Shown: positions 6,825 through 14,628, numbered from the stretch's first letter. The stretch is DNA of 20,502 nt from Bacteroidia bacterium (GCA_019454865.1 JACFNJ010000018.1:1-20502); one strand, 5' to 3'. Numbers and translations are program-made. The notes: a model not told the origin generated them from the letters alone.

Positions 6825-8104
6825 CTACTGCTTTTATAAAAATTTGGGACAAACTTGTGGGTGCTGTGGCTTGGAATCCAGATACCGGCACAGCAAGTTT
6901 TGAATACGATCCGAAGTTTGATATCGATAAATTTCCGGTAGCCCCATTAAAAATGCCAAACAAAGGAAGAATTTATACATTTCCGGAAAATCGAAATTCA
7001 GATACATTTAAGGGTCTTCCTGGATTAATAGCTGATGCGCTTCCGGATAGGTATGGAAAAGACCTGATTGACATTTGGCTTGCAAAAAATGGTCGCCCAA
7101 TTAACTCATTAAACCCGGTAGAGTTGTTATGTTTTATTGGCAATCGTGGTATGGGAGCCTTAGAGTTTGAACCAACAATAAAAGCAAATTCACCTGACTT
7201 TACTCTTGAAATATCAAGCTTAGTTGAAACAACAAAACAAATTCTTCAACAAAAAGAAAGTAAACAAATTGTTTCAAAAAAAATTACAAACGAAGTACTG
7301 TTAGACATCTTAAAAATGGGTACATCAGCCGGAGGTGCACGCCCTAAAGCTATCATTGCTTATAATGAAAAAACCGGTGAAATACGTTCAGGACAAACCA
7401 ATGCTACTACTGACTTTGAATATTGGCTAATTAAATTTGATGGAGTAAATGATACACAATTTGGCACTTCAAAAGGATATGGAAGAGTAGAAATGGCTTA
7501 CCATAAAATGGCAACAGCATTTGGAATAGAAATGATGGAATGTCGCTTAATTGAAGAACAAGGAAGAGCCCATTTTATGACTAAACGATTTGATAGAAAT
7601 AACAGCAACCAAAAAATTCACACGCAAACATTCTGTGCTTTGCAACACTTTGACTATGCAAATATATCAAGCTATAGCTACGAACAATTGTTTCAAACCA
7701 TGAGACAACTGCGGCTAAACTACAAAGATGCTGAACAAATGTATAAAAGAATGGTGTTTAATGTGATTGCAAAAAACTGTGATGATCATACAAAAAACTT
7801 CTCGTTTATGATGAACAAAGATGGAGTATGGAAACTTGCACCGGCTTACGACATCTGTTTTGCCTATCATCCGGAGAATAAATGGGTAAAACAACACAAC
7901 CTTAGTATAAATGGAAAACGAGATGATTTTACTAAATCGGACTTAATAACTATTGCCAAACAAAATTCAATTAGAAAACCGGAACTAATTATAGACGAAT
8001 GTTTATCTATCACTAAAACCTGGAAAAAATTTGCAAAAGAATTTGATGTAGATAAAAAACTATCAGATACTATTGGCAGTTTGATTATTAAAAAAATAAC
8101 TTAA
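6818..8104 (+). CDS. hipA: HipA-type serine/threonine kinase toxin
   Basis: A 428-residue full-length HipA (E. coli 440), a kinase toxin that in characterised members phosphorylates an aminoacyl-tRNA synthetase (GltX in E. coli) and causes growth arrest. The N-terminal domain begins 'FIKIWDKLVGAVAWNPDTG' and includes 'GLPGLIADALPDRYG' and 'PVELLCFIGNRGMGALEF'. The Gly-rich loop is 'GTSAGGARPK' (residues 168-177), with Ser-170 near the position of the autophosphorylated Ser-150 of E. coli HipA. The catalytic segment is 'KNCDDHTKNFS', with Asp-322 and Asn-327, and the metal-binding Asp-345 lies in 'LAPAYDICFAYHP'. The 23-residue spacing between the two Asp matches E. coli Asp-309/Asp-332. All key residues are present, so the toxin looks active. 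It is not split like the HipS/HipT type. The pnuC start follows after five bases. Confidence 0.93.
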   Translation: MVTTAFIKIWDKLVGAVAWNPDTGTASFEYDPKFDIDKFPVAPLKMPNKGRIYTFPENRNSDTFKGLPGLIADALPDRYGKDLIDIWLAKNGRPINSLNPVELLCFIGNRGMGALEFEPTIKANSPDFTLEISSLVETTKQILQQKESKQIVSKKITNEVLLDILKMGTSAGGARPKAIIAYNEKTGEIRSGQTNATTDFEYWLIKFDGVNDTQFGTSKGYGRVEMAYHKMATAFGIEMMECRLIEEQGRAHFMTKRFDRNNSNQKIHTQTFCALQHFDYANISSYSYEQLFQTMRQLRLNYKDAEQMYKRMVFNVIAKNCDDHTKNFSFMMNKDGVWKLAPAYDICFAYHPENKWVKQHNLSINGKRDDFTKSDLITIAKQNSIRKPELIIDECLSITKTWKKFAKEFDVDKKLSDTIGSLIIKKIT

Positions 8105-8109
8105 CATAA

Positions 8110-8697
8110 GTGCAAATAAATAATTTATATCTTTTTGAAATCGGAAGTGCTGTATTTAGCATTGTTTACAGCCTATTACTAATGTTTGAAAAAAAATTAG
8201 GTTGGTACTTTGGAATTGCATCGTCCATATTAGGTGCAATTTTGTTTTATTACACCAAAATATATGCACAATCGCTAATTAGTATTTACTATGCAGGAGT
8301 AGGCTTTTATGGTTTGTGGTATTGGAATAAGGCTGAAAAAACAAATGAACACATTAAGATTTGGAAAGCTATCAATCATATTTATGCTATCCTAATTCTA
8401 TCGGTAGTTTCATACTTCATTGCAGTATTGTTTATGAAATATACGGATAGCACAAGTCCATTATTAGATAGTTTTATTACAGTATTTGGCTTGCTTGCTT
8501 CTATTAAAGAAGCAAGAAAAATACTTAGCAGCTGGATTTATTGGTTTGTAATAAATGCATTAAGTGTTATACTATTTTACCAACAAGGTTTATATTATTA
8601 TGCCGTATTAATGGTTGTATATGCGCTTTTGTGTATTGGAGGATATAGTAATTGGCTCAGAATTTATCGCAAATATTCTAATACAATAAATAACTAA
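8110..8697 (+). CDS. pnuC: PnuC/PnuT-family transporter (thiamine or nicotinamide riboside)
   Basis: A 195-residue inner-membrane protein with about seven hydrophobic segments. The diagnostic part is 'KLGWYFGIASSILGAILFYYTKIYAQ' followed by 'LISIYYAGVGFYGLWYW', matching the PnuC pattern of a Trp after TM1, an aromatic TM2, then YY...YG..YW. PnuC proteins pass nicotinamide riboside by facilitated diffusion; PnuT members take thiamine, which is trapped by pyrophosphorylation. The nearby TPP-controlled TonB receptor favours thiamine, but this gene has no riboswitch of its own and no thiamine pyrophosphokinase gene is adjacent, so the substrate is open. The GTG start at 8110 is preferred because it gives the family's normal N-terminus; the first ATG (8182) would remove TM1. 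It lies five bases after hipA, so it is probably translated from the hipBA message. Confidence 0.85.
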   Translation: MQINNLYLFEIGSAVFSIVYSLLLMFEKKLGWYFGIASSILGAILFYYTKIYAQSLISIYYAGVGFYGLWYWNKAEKTNEHIKIWKAINHIYAILILSVVSYFIAVLFMKYTDSTSPLLDSFITVFGLLASIKEARKILSSWIYWFVINALSVILFYQQGLYYYAVLMVVYALLCIGGYSNWLRIYRKYSNTINN

Positions 8698-8722
8698 GTT
8701 TACAGATAGTAAAACTTAGTTA
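8691..8722. terminator. Hairpin between convergent pnuC and gmhA, containing both stop codons
   Basis: TAACTAAGTTT (8691-8701) and AAACTTAGTTA (8712-8722) are perfectly complementary 11-base arms around a 10-base loop. The pnuC stop (8695-8697) and the gmhA stop (8716-8718) both lie within the arms. No long T run follows on either strand, so termination would be weak or Rho-assisted, but the position suits a shared bidirectional end. Confidence 0.55.
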
Positions 8723-9288
8723 GTGCAATTTCTTTCAATAAAATCAATTAAAGCATGTATGCACTTAATGTGTATTTCTTGAGCTCTATCAGCATATTTA
8801 CTATATGGCGCACGTATCTCCACATCACATAAGCTTGCTATCTTTCCTCCATCTTTACCGGTAAGTGCAATAGTTTTAATTTGTTTATGTTTTGCAGCTT
8901 CTATTGCGTTAATTACATTTTTACTATTACCACTTGTAGATATAGCCAATAACACATCACCTTCATTTCCTACACCTTCTATAAATCTACTAAAAACATA
9001 ATCATAGCCATAATCATTACCTACACATGCCATGTGCGAAGCATCGCTAATAGCTATTGCCGGCAGTGCTTTCCGGTTATCTCTATACCTTCCTGTAAGT
9101 TCTTCGGCAAAGTGCATTGCATCACATAAACTCCCTCCATTACCACAACTAATTATCTTTTTGCCCGATTGGATTGCTTCAACCATTAATTTGCCGGCAT
9201 TATTAAGTGCAATGAAATTTTGTTCATCCGAAAGAAATTTAACAAGTATATCTTGTGCTTCTTCAAAATGCTGTTTCATTTTATCCAT
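8716..9288 (-). CDS. gmhA: Sedoheptulose 7-phosphate isomerase
   Basis: GmhA converts D-sedoheptulose 7-phosphate to D-glycero-D-manno-heptose 7-phosphate, the first step toward ADP-heptose for the LPS inner core; it is cytosolic and zinc-dependent. The product is 190 residues (E. coli 192). It shows the SIS-domain phosphate loop 'CGNGGSLCDAMHFAEELTGRYR', 'LLAISTSGNSKNV', and the C-terminal 'AQEIHIKCIHALID'. His-59, Glu-63, Gln-170 and His-178 all sit two residues before the E. coli metal ligands His-61, Glu-65, Gln-172 and His-180, so the active site is intact. Only two bases separate it from the dsbD stop on the same strand, so it is the second gene of a dsbD-gmhA operon. No other heptose genes are in the window. 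Met-4 is a possible alternative start. Confidence 0.95.
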   Translation of the reverse strand: MDKMKQHFEEAQDILVKFLSDEQNFIALNNAGKLMVEAIQSGKKIISCGNGGSLCDAMHFAEELTGRYRDNRKALPAIAISDASHMACVGNDYGYDYVFSRFIEGVGNEGDVLLAISTSGNSKNVINAIEAAKHKQIKTIALTGKDGGKIASLCDVEIRAPYSKYADRAQEIHIKCIHALIDFIERNCTN

Positions 9289-9290
9289 AA

Positions 9291-11411
9291 TTATTTCTTT
9301 TGGTAAGCTTGTTTGCCTGATTCTAAAAACTGAACAAATCGTTGCTCATCGGTATCAAAAAAAGTAGATTCAGTTAGTTTGTTTTCGTTTGCATCAATAA
9401 TTATATACTGAGGTTGCGCACTAAAGTTGTACTTGGTAATTTGTAAATCGTGATTTTGTTCTCCAATAGTTTTTTTCACTTTTCCATCTCGTGGCGATGT
9501 GAACCAATCTGATTCGGGTAATTCACGTCTTTCATCTACATACAAGCTAACTACTATAAAATCATTTTTAAGCCTTTTTAGTACTTCAGGTTTAGCCCAA
9601 ACATACTCTTCCATTTTTCGGCAATTAACACACGCATGTCCTGTAAAATCAACAAATACAGGCTTATTTTGTTTCTTTGATTCTTCCAAAGCTTGTTTGT
9701 AATCAAAGAAGGCATTAATACCATGTGGTGAATGTAAAAAATCACTATACTTTATTGTGCTTTGAGCCTTAGTATTATTAGCTTCTTGAGAGTGTCCTCC
9801 TGATTCTGTATTTAAGATAAAATCTTGTGTTTGCATTGGTGGTAACAATCCTGATAAGCCTTTCAAAGGTGCACCAAACAAACCTGGAATCATATAAACA
9901 GCAAAAGAAAATGAGGCAATAGCAAGCATAAATCGAGGTACACCGATATAAGGTAAATCACTATCGTGACTGAACTTTAATTTACCTAATAAATACATGC
10001 CCAATAAAATTGCTAACACAATCCAAATGGATAAATAAATTTCTCTATCCAATATTCCCCAATGGTAAACAATATCCGGAATACTTAAAAATTTTAATGC
10101 AAATGCTACTTCTATAAAACCCAATACTACTTTAACGGAATTTAACCATCCGCCTGATCTTGGTAAATTTTGTAAATAACTTGGAAACACTGCAAATATG
10201 GTAAAAGGCAATGCCAAGCCTGCACCAAATGCAGCCATTCCCATTAAAGGTTTTATAAACTTGCCACCAACTGCTTCTATCAATAAACTTCCTACAATAG
10301 GGCCGGTACAACTGAATGAAACCAATACTAATGTAAATGCCATAAAAAATATTCCACCAAAACTTCCTATATTTCCTTTTCCATCAATTTTATTTACTAA
10401 ACCATGTGGTAATGTAATTTCAAACATCCCGAAAAAAGATGCCGCAAAAACCATAAAAATTATAAAGAATAACACATTAGGTAGCCAGTGTGTGCTCAGC
10501 CAATTACCAAAATCCGGACCTAATCCAAAAAATGCAAATATTAATCCGAGAGATGCGTATATACTTATAATTGAAAATCCATAAATAAATGCTCGCTTAA
10601 TTCCTTGTGCACGCGATTGACTTTTCTTTGTAAAGAAACTTACTGTCATAGGTAGCATAGGAAAAACACATGGTGTAATTACAGCTAATAAACCCGTAGC
10701 AAATGCAATCAACAAAAACATAAAAATGCCTTCATCCTTATTAGTTTTGGGTTCTCTTACCGGTAATATTGCTTGAGTTACTTCATTCTCAATTACTGCT
10801 GTATCTGAATGTAAATTTTGTGTAGCAGAATCTATAATTGACTCTTGGGTTTGATTATAATCTTTAGCTTGTTCCGTATTTACTTTAACATCAGTATTGA
10901 TTGCTTGATCTGCGGTTGCTTTAATTTTTACCTCAAATTCTTTATCATACGGAGGCATACATACCCCACTTATTTCATTACACTCCTGAAAGTATATTGA
11001 ACCTTTAATTGTTACATTAGGCTGTAATATTTTTATCCTTTGTTTAAATACTGCTTTTCCGTTAAATACAGATACATCCCCTTTCCATACTTCTTCATAA
11101 TGCTTTTTTGCACCAATTGGCTTTACATCTCCTATTCGCTCGTATCCGGTATTTTTGGTAAATGTAAATTCAGCAGCAATTGGGCCCAAATTTGGATCAA
11201 AATCATTACTGTACATGTACCAGTTTTTTTCAATAATACTTGTAAATGTCAATGTAATTTCATCTCCTACCTTAGCATTAGGCTTATCAACTTCCACTTT
11301 CCATTCCGGATCTTTGCTTAAGGCAGTTGGAGAATTTTGTGCATTTAAATTAAATTGAGCTACTACAAACAGTAAAATACTTACCCATCTAAACAAACTA
11401 CTTTTTTTCAT
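9291..11411 (-). CDS. dsbD: Thiol:disulfide interchange protein DsbD, three-domain form
   Basis: DsbD passes electrons from cytoplasmic thioredoxin across the inner membrane to periplasmic oxidised thiols. This 706-residue protein has the full layout. A signal peptide ends near 'NLNAQ'. An N-terminal DsbD-alpha immunoglobulin-like domain (about 30-165) has its Cys pair in 'ECNEISGVCMPP' (Cys-144, Cys-151). A low-complexity linker rich in Asn, Asp, Thr and Gln (about 166-228) follows. The membrane domain (about 229-515) carries 'TPCVFPMLPMTVSFF' (Cys-248) and 'SFSCTGPIVGS' (Cys-368), the reactive pair. A C-terminal thioredoxin-like domain (about 565-706) has 'GHACVNCRKME' (Cys-594, Cys-597). 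The alpha-domain Cys spacing differs from the E. coli form, as seen in Bacteroidota relatives. It is first in an operon with gmhA and has a promoter at 11444-11477. Confidence 0.95.
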   Translation of the reverse strand: MKKSSLFRWVSILLFVVAQFNLNAQNSPTALSKDPEWKVEVDKPNAKVGDEITLTFTSIIEKNWYMYSNDFDPNLGPIAAEFTFTKNTGYERIGDVKPIGAKKHYEEVWKGDVSVFNGKAVFKQRIKILQPNVTIKGSIYFQECNEISGVCMPPYDKEFEVKIKATADQAINTDVKVNTEQAKDYNQTQESIIDSATQNLHSDTAVIENEVTQAILPVREPKTNKDEGIFMFLLIAFATGLLAVITPCVFPMLPMTVSFFTKKSQSRAQGIKRAFIYGFSIISIYASLGLIFAFFGLGPDFGNWLSTHWLPNVLFFIIFMVFAASFFGMFEITLPHGLVNKIDGKGNIGSFGGIFFMAFTLVLVSFSCTGPIVGSLLIEAVGGKFIKPLMGMAAFGAGLALPFTIFAVFPSYLQNLPRSGGWLNSVKVVLGFIEVAFALKFLSIPDIVYHWGILDREIYLSIWIVLAILLGMYLLGKLKFSHDSDLPYIGVPRFMLAIASFSFAVYMIPGLFGAPLKGLSGLLPPMQTQDFILNTESGGHSQEANNTKAQSTIKYSDFLHSPHGINAFFDYKQALEESKKQNKPVFVDFTGHACVNCRKMEEYVWAKPEVLKRLKNDFIVVSLYVDERRELPESDWFTSPRDGKVKKTIGEQNHDLQITKYNFSAQPQYIIIDANENKLTESTFFDTDEQRFVQFLESGKQAYQKK

Positions 11412-11443
11412 AAATACTTAATAGAGTAAAAACGATTGAGTGG

Positions 11444-11477
11444 CAAATTTACAATTAATTGCATTAGCTTTTACAAA
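11444..11477 (-). promoter_or_regulatory. Promoter of dsbD-gmhA
   Basis: On the minus strand TTTG (11477-11474), 22 bases, then TAAATTTG (11451-11444), a full -7 match with a spacer slightly above the usual 19-21. The leader to the dsbD ATG would be about 27 bases. Confidence 0.55.
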
Positions 11478-11545
11478 TTATACAATTAGCAAAAAAAATG
11501 AACTACTATATATACACTTGTTGGTAACACTCCTATGCAAATAAG

Positions 11546-11573
11546 TTTGATATTTATGCCTTTGTTAAATTTG
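11546..11573 (+). promoter_or_regulatory. Candidate promoter of the LysM glucosaminidase operon
   Basis: TTTG at 11546-11549 and TAAATTTG at 11566-11573 with a 16-base spacer, shorter than usual. The -7 box ends four bases before the ATG at 11578, so transcription would begin at or next to the start codon. A longer leader from an unseen promoter is the alternative. Confidence 0.4.
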
Positions 11574-11577
11574 TGGC

Positions 11578-13191
11578 ATGTATCAAAAATTACGTTTCAT
11601 TATTATTACCATAAGCATTGGGTTATTTGTATGGATAGGAAAAGTAAAAGCGCAACCAAAACCTACAAACGAATTTCCATTTAAAATGACAGTTGAGCAA
11701 TATTTAGAAAAATATAGCGAAATTGCAGTTAGAGAAATGCACAGAAGTCGAATTCCTGCAAGTATTACGCTTGCACAAGGATTGTTAGAAAGTGGAAACG
11801 GAAATAGTCGCTTAGCATTGATTGGAAATAACCACTTTGGTATAAAATGCAAAAAAGATTGGACCGGAGAAACAATATTAGAGGATGATGATGAAGCCCA
11901 AGAGTGTTTTCGAAAATATAAAACAGCTGAAGAAAGTTATATTGATCATTCTGATTTTTTAATGAAAAGTCAACGGTATGCATTATTGTTTGACTTGGAA
12001 CCAACTGATTATGTAGGTTGGGCAAAAGGACTAAAAACAGCGGGATACGCAACAAATCCAAATTATCCTACGTTATTAATCAGCTTAATTGAGCGCCATA
12101 ACTTACATCGGTTTGACATGATAAAACCTGCTGAGAATAAATCAAATAATGAAACAATTACAAAACAAACGCAGGAAAACCCTTACTCCGATATAGTAAT
12201 TAATAATATTCCGGCTGTAATTGCTAAAGAAAAAGACAGCTATGCAAGTATTGCTTTAGATAAAGATATGCGTGTTTGGCAGATTTATAAATACAACGAT
12301 TTGAATAAAGACGCAACTATTAAAATTGGAGATACAATATATATTAAACCCAAAAATTACAAAGGTTCTCAAGAATTTTATATTGTAAAACCCAATGACA
12401 ATATGCAAATTATTTCACAACGATTTGGAATAAAGCTTAGCAAGCTTTATAAAAGAAACCTGATGAAACCATCAGAAGAGCCTGAAGTAGGAGAAAAACT
12501 TTATTTGCAATCCAACAGACCAACAGCTCCTAAAGTAATTACACCAATTAAAGAAACGGAACCAACCAAATACGATAATGTTGTATATGCCGATCCGAAG
12601 AAAAATATTGAAACAACTAAGCCTGAATTACCCGAAGATAAATTTGCCATAAATATTCCTGAAAATAAAGATGATATGGCGTTTTTTCATGTTGTACAAA
12701 AAGGTGAAACGTTATTTAGTATCTCAAAAAGATATAATGTAACCATTGAAGGTATAATGGAATTAAATTCCTTAAAATCAGAAGATATATACGAAGGATT
12801 AAAGCTTATTATTAATCCTAATCAGGCTCCGCTAAACCAAAACGAAGAAGCCGTAATACCCGGCTACCACATAGTAAAGCAAGGAGAAACTCTTTACAGT
12901 ATAGCCCAAAAATATAAAACAACAGTAAATGATTTACGCGCACTAAATGAGTTAGACCACGATACCCTAAAAGTAGGTGAAGAACTAATTATTGTACCGT
13001 TAAATGGCGAAAAATTTGCATCACCCAACCAAAGCAATAAAGATAGTAACCCCATTTATCACGAAGTACAAGAAGGAGATACCTTATACAGTATTGCAAG
13101 AAAATACGATGTTTTAGCAGAGGATATACGTAAGCTAAACAATTTACTAAGCAACTCAATTTCTGTAGGTCAAAAGCTCCGAATAAAATGA
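11578..13191 (+). CDS. Secreted glucosaminidase (GH73-like) with LysM repeats
   Basis: A 537-residue exported peptidoglycan hydrolase. A signal peptide (residues 1-25, ending 'GKVKAQ') is followed by a GH73 mannosyl-glycoprotein endo-beta-N-acetylglucosaminidase-type domain (about 38-180): 'ASITLAQGLLESGNGNSRLA', where Glu-71 is the expected catalytic acid, then 'NNHFGIKC', 'YIDHSDFLM' and 'YATNPNYPTLL'. Five LysM-type segments follow. Two are degenerate (about 213-257 and 266-311) and three are well conserved (371-413, 430-474 and 493-537), each with 'V(Q/K).G(E/D)TL(Y/F)SI..(R/K)Y', binding the glycan backbone. It should cleave peptidoglycan in the periplasm during growth or division. The last codons overlap the next gene (ATGATG across the TGA), indicating translational coupling. 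The N-terminal Met is the only one before the signal peptide core. Confidence 0.94.
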   Translation: MYQKLRFIIITISIGLFVWIGKVKAQPKPTNEFPFKMTVEQYLEKYSEIAVREMHRSRIPASITLAQGLLESGNGNSRLALIGNNHFGIKCKKDWTGETILEDDDEAQECFRKYKTAEESYIDHSDFLMKSQRYALLFDLEPTDYVGWAKGLKTAGYATNPNYPTLLISLIERHNLHRFDMIKPAENKSNNETITKQTQENPYSDIVINNIPAVIAKEKDSYASIALDKDMRVWQIYKYNDLNKDATIKIGDTIYIKPKNYKGSQEFYIVKPNDNMQIISQRFGIKLSKLYKRNLMKPSEEPEVGEKLYLQSNRPTAPKVITPIKETEPTKYDNVVYADPKKNIETTKPELPEDKFAINIPENKDDMAFFHVVQKGETLFSISKRYNVTIEGIMELNSLKSEDIYEGLKLIINPNQAPLNQNEEAVIPGYHIVKQGETLYSIAQKYKTTVNDLRALNELDHDTLKVGEELIIVPLNGEKFASPNQSNKDSNPIYHEVQEGDTLYSIARKYDVLAEDIRKLNNLLSNSISVGQKLRIK

Positions 13192-14054
13192 TGTTGCCAC
13201 TTCCATTTAATCCTCCAATAAACAAAATATTCTTACCCGAATTTTCTAAAAATGGAGTTGAAGTTCATATTCAAAGAGATGATTATTTACATCCTTTTAT
13301 TTCAGGAAATAAATGGCGTAAACTCAAATATGTAGTTGAAGATGCCGCAAATAAAAAATGTAATCATTTAGTTAGTTTTGGTGGGGCATATAGTAATCAT
13401 TTAGTAGCATTGGCTTGTGCTGGTGCTATGTTAAAATTTAAAACTACCGCATTTGTAAGAGGTGAAAATGTAAATAACCACATGTTAAATTTTTGCAAAT
13501 GGTATGGTATGAATTTAATATTTGTATCACGTGAGGCCTTTAAAAACAAGATTGAATTGTATGAAGAATTTGCAAAAAAGAATGAGTTGACATACTTTAT
13601 AGATGAAGGAGGAAGAGGTGAATTAGGTGCAAAAGGTTGCACGGAAATTATAAAAGAAAAAACCGGATTTACACACACCTTTTGTGCTGTAGGTACAGGA
13701 ACAACTTTAGCCGGATTAGCAATAAATGCATCGCAATATTCAATAAAAGCTGAAGGAATTTGTGTACTGAAAGGAGCAGAAGGTATAAATCAAGATGTGG
13801 AAAATATAGCCGGAATTAATGTTCCAATTCATCATAATTTTCATGCCGGTGGGTATGCAAAAACAACACCTGAATTACTCTCCTTTGCAAAACATTTTGC
13901 CCAAAACACCGGCATCCTTTTGGATCAAATTTATACAGCTAAATTAATGTTTGGTATCCTTCAATTAATCAATCAAAATTACTTTGAACCAAACAGCAAA
14001 ATATTAGCTATTCATACCGGTGGATTATTAGGTATGCTAACAGCAATTGAGTAA
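13188..14054 (+). CDS. PLP-dependent ACC deaminase / D-cysteine desulfhydrase family protein
   Basis: A 288-residue cytosolic PLP fold-type II enzyme of the PALP family. The Schiff-base lysine lies in 'SGNKWRKLKY' (Lys-42), the motif shared by 1-aminocyclopropane-1-carboxylate deaminase and D-cysteine desulfhydrase. 'SFGGAYSNHLVALA' contains the Ser-Asn-His that binds the substrate carboxylate, 'CAVGTGTTLAGL' is the PLP phosphate loop, and 'ILAIHTGGLLGM' closes the fold. It is about 40 residues shorter than characterised D-cysteine desulfhydrases (about 328), as are other Bacteroidota members. True ACC deaminase activity is unlikely without plant association; a D-amino acid lyase role is an inference. 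The ATG at 13188 overlaps the stop of the glucosaminidase gene by four bases (ATGA), so the two are co-translated. A second ATG directly follows and could be used instead. Confidence 0.88.
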   Translation: MMLPLPFNPPINKIFLPEFSKNGVEVHIQRDDYLHPFISGNKWRKLKYVVEDAANKKCNHLVSFGGAYSNHLVALACAGAMLKFKTTAFVRGENVNNHMLNFCKWYGMNLIFVSREAFKNKIELYEEFAKKNELTYFIDEGGRGELGAKGCTEIIKEKTGFTHTFCAVGTGTTLAGLAINASQYSIKAEGICVLKGAEGINQDVENIAGINVPIHHNFHAGGYAKTTPELLSFAKHFAQNTGILLDQIYTAKLMFGILQLINQNYFEPNSKILAIHTGGLLGMLTAIE

Positions 14055-14128
14055 AAAGTTGACCAAAATTCAACCAATTAGTTAGCGACTTTTCTGATTC
14101 TAATTATTTTATCAGCTCAATTTCAATC

Positions 14129-14198
14129 CTGACAAAAAGAAGAGGGTTACCCATAAAATCACCCTGCAAATCTGCCAATATTCCCGATTGTTTGTCAG
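14129..14198. other. Inverted repeats in the groES upstream region
   Basis: In the 243-base gap before groES, CTGACAAA (14129-14136) is complementary to TTTGTCAG (14191-14198). Between them AGGGT (14142-14146) can pair with ACCCT (14160-14164), giving a nested structure if transcribed. No CIRCE element (TTAGCACTC-N9-GAGTGCTAA) and no clean TAnnTTTG box is seen here. The short arms could be chance in AT-rich DNA. Confidence 0.3.
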
Positions 14199-14297
14199 TA
14201 AAAAGTATAAATTACACTAATAATGGCAGCAAATAAGGCTTGGCATAAAAGTAGAAAAAGAGATTAGCAAAACATTTAAAAAAATTCAAAATAAAAT

Positions 14298-14573
14298 ATG
14301 TCAGTAAATCTTAAACCACTAGCAGACAGAGTTTTGGTAGAACCTGCTGCAGCAGAAGAAAAAACCATAGGAGGTATTATTATTCCGGATACAGCTAAAG
14401 AAAAACCACAAAAAGGTAAAGTAGTTGCGGTAGGAAATGGAAAAAAAGATGAACCAATGACCGTAAAAACAGGTGATACTGTGTTATATGGTAAATACGC
14501 AGGAACAGAAATTAATGTAGATGGTAAAGACTATTTAATAATGCGTGAGGCAGATATTTTTGCGATTGTTTAA
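14298..14573 (+). CDS. groES: Co-chaperonin GroES
   Basis: The heptameric lid of the GroEL folding chamber. The product is 91 residues (E. coli 97). It starts 'NLKPLADRVLVEPAAAEEKTIGGIIIP', in which the segment around residues 17-33 is the mobile loop that contacts GroEL through the 'GGIIIP' hydrophobic edge. Then come 'KPQKGKVVAVG', 'VKTGDTVLYGKYAGTEI' and the terminal 'LIMREADIFAIV'. Everything is typical and complete. groEL follows after 55 bases on the same strand, so this is the standard bicistronic operon. No heat-shock operator of the HrcA/CIRCE type is visible upstream. Confidence 0.98.
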   Translation: MSVNLKPLADRVLVEPAAAEEKTIGGIIIPDTAKEKPQKGKVVAVGNGKKDEPMTVKTGDTVLYGKYAGTEINVDGKDYLIMREADIFAIV

Positions 14574-14628
14574 TCCTAGTCAAATACATTAGAAATATTC
14601 AAAAATAATAATATAAAAAAGTAAAAAT

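Noticed and set aside
10198..10584. Plus-strand frame opposite the dsbD membrane domain
   Set aside because: An antisense shadow; its Asn/Lys/Pro-rich product results from the membrane-coding strand.
12690..13190. Repeated sequence blocks that might be a DNA repeat array
   Set aside because: They are the coding units of three LysM domains, diverged at DNA level, not a CRISPR or a mobile repeat.
14045..14075. Possible terminator after the PLP enzyme gene (GTTGA/TCAAC)
   Set aside because: The stem is only five pairs and no T run follows.
14055..14297. CIRCE-type operator ahead of groES
   Set aside because: No TTAGCACTC...GAGTGCTAA or a near match is present.
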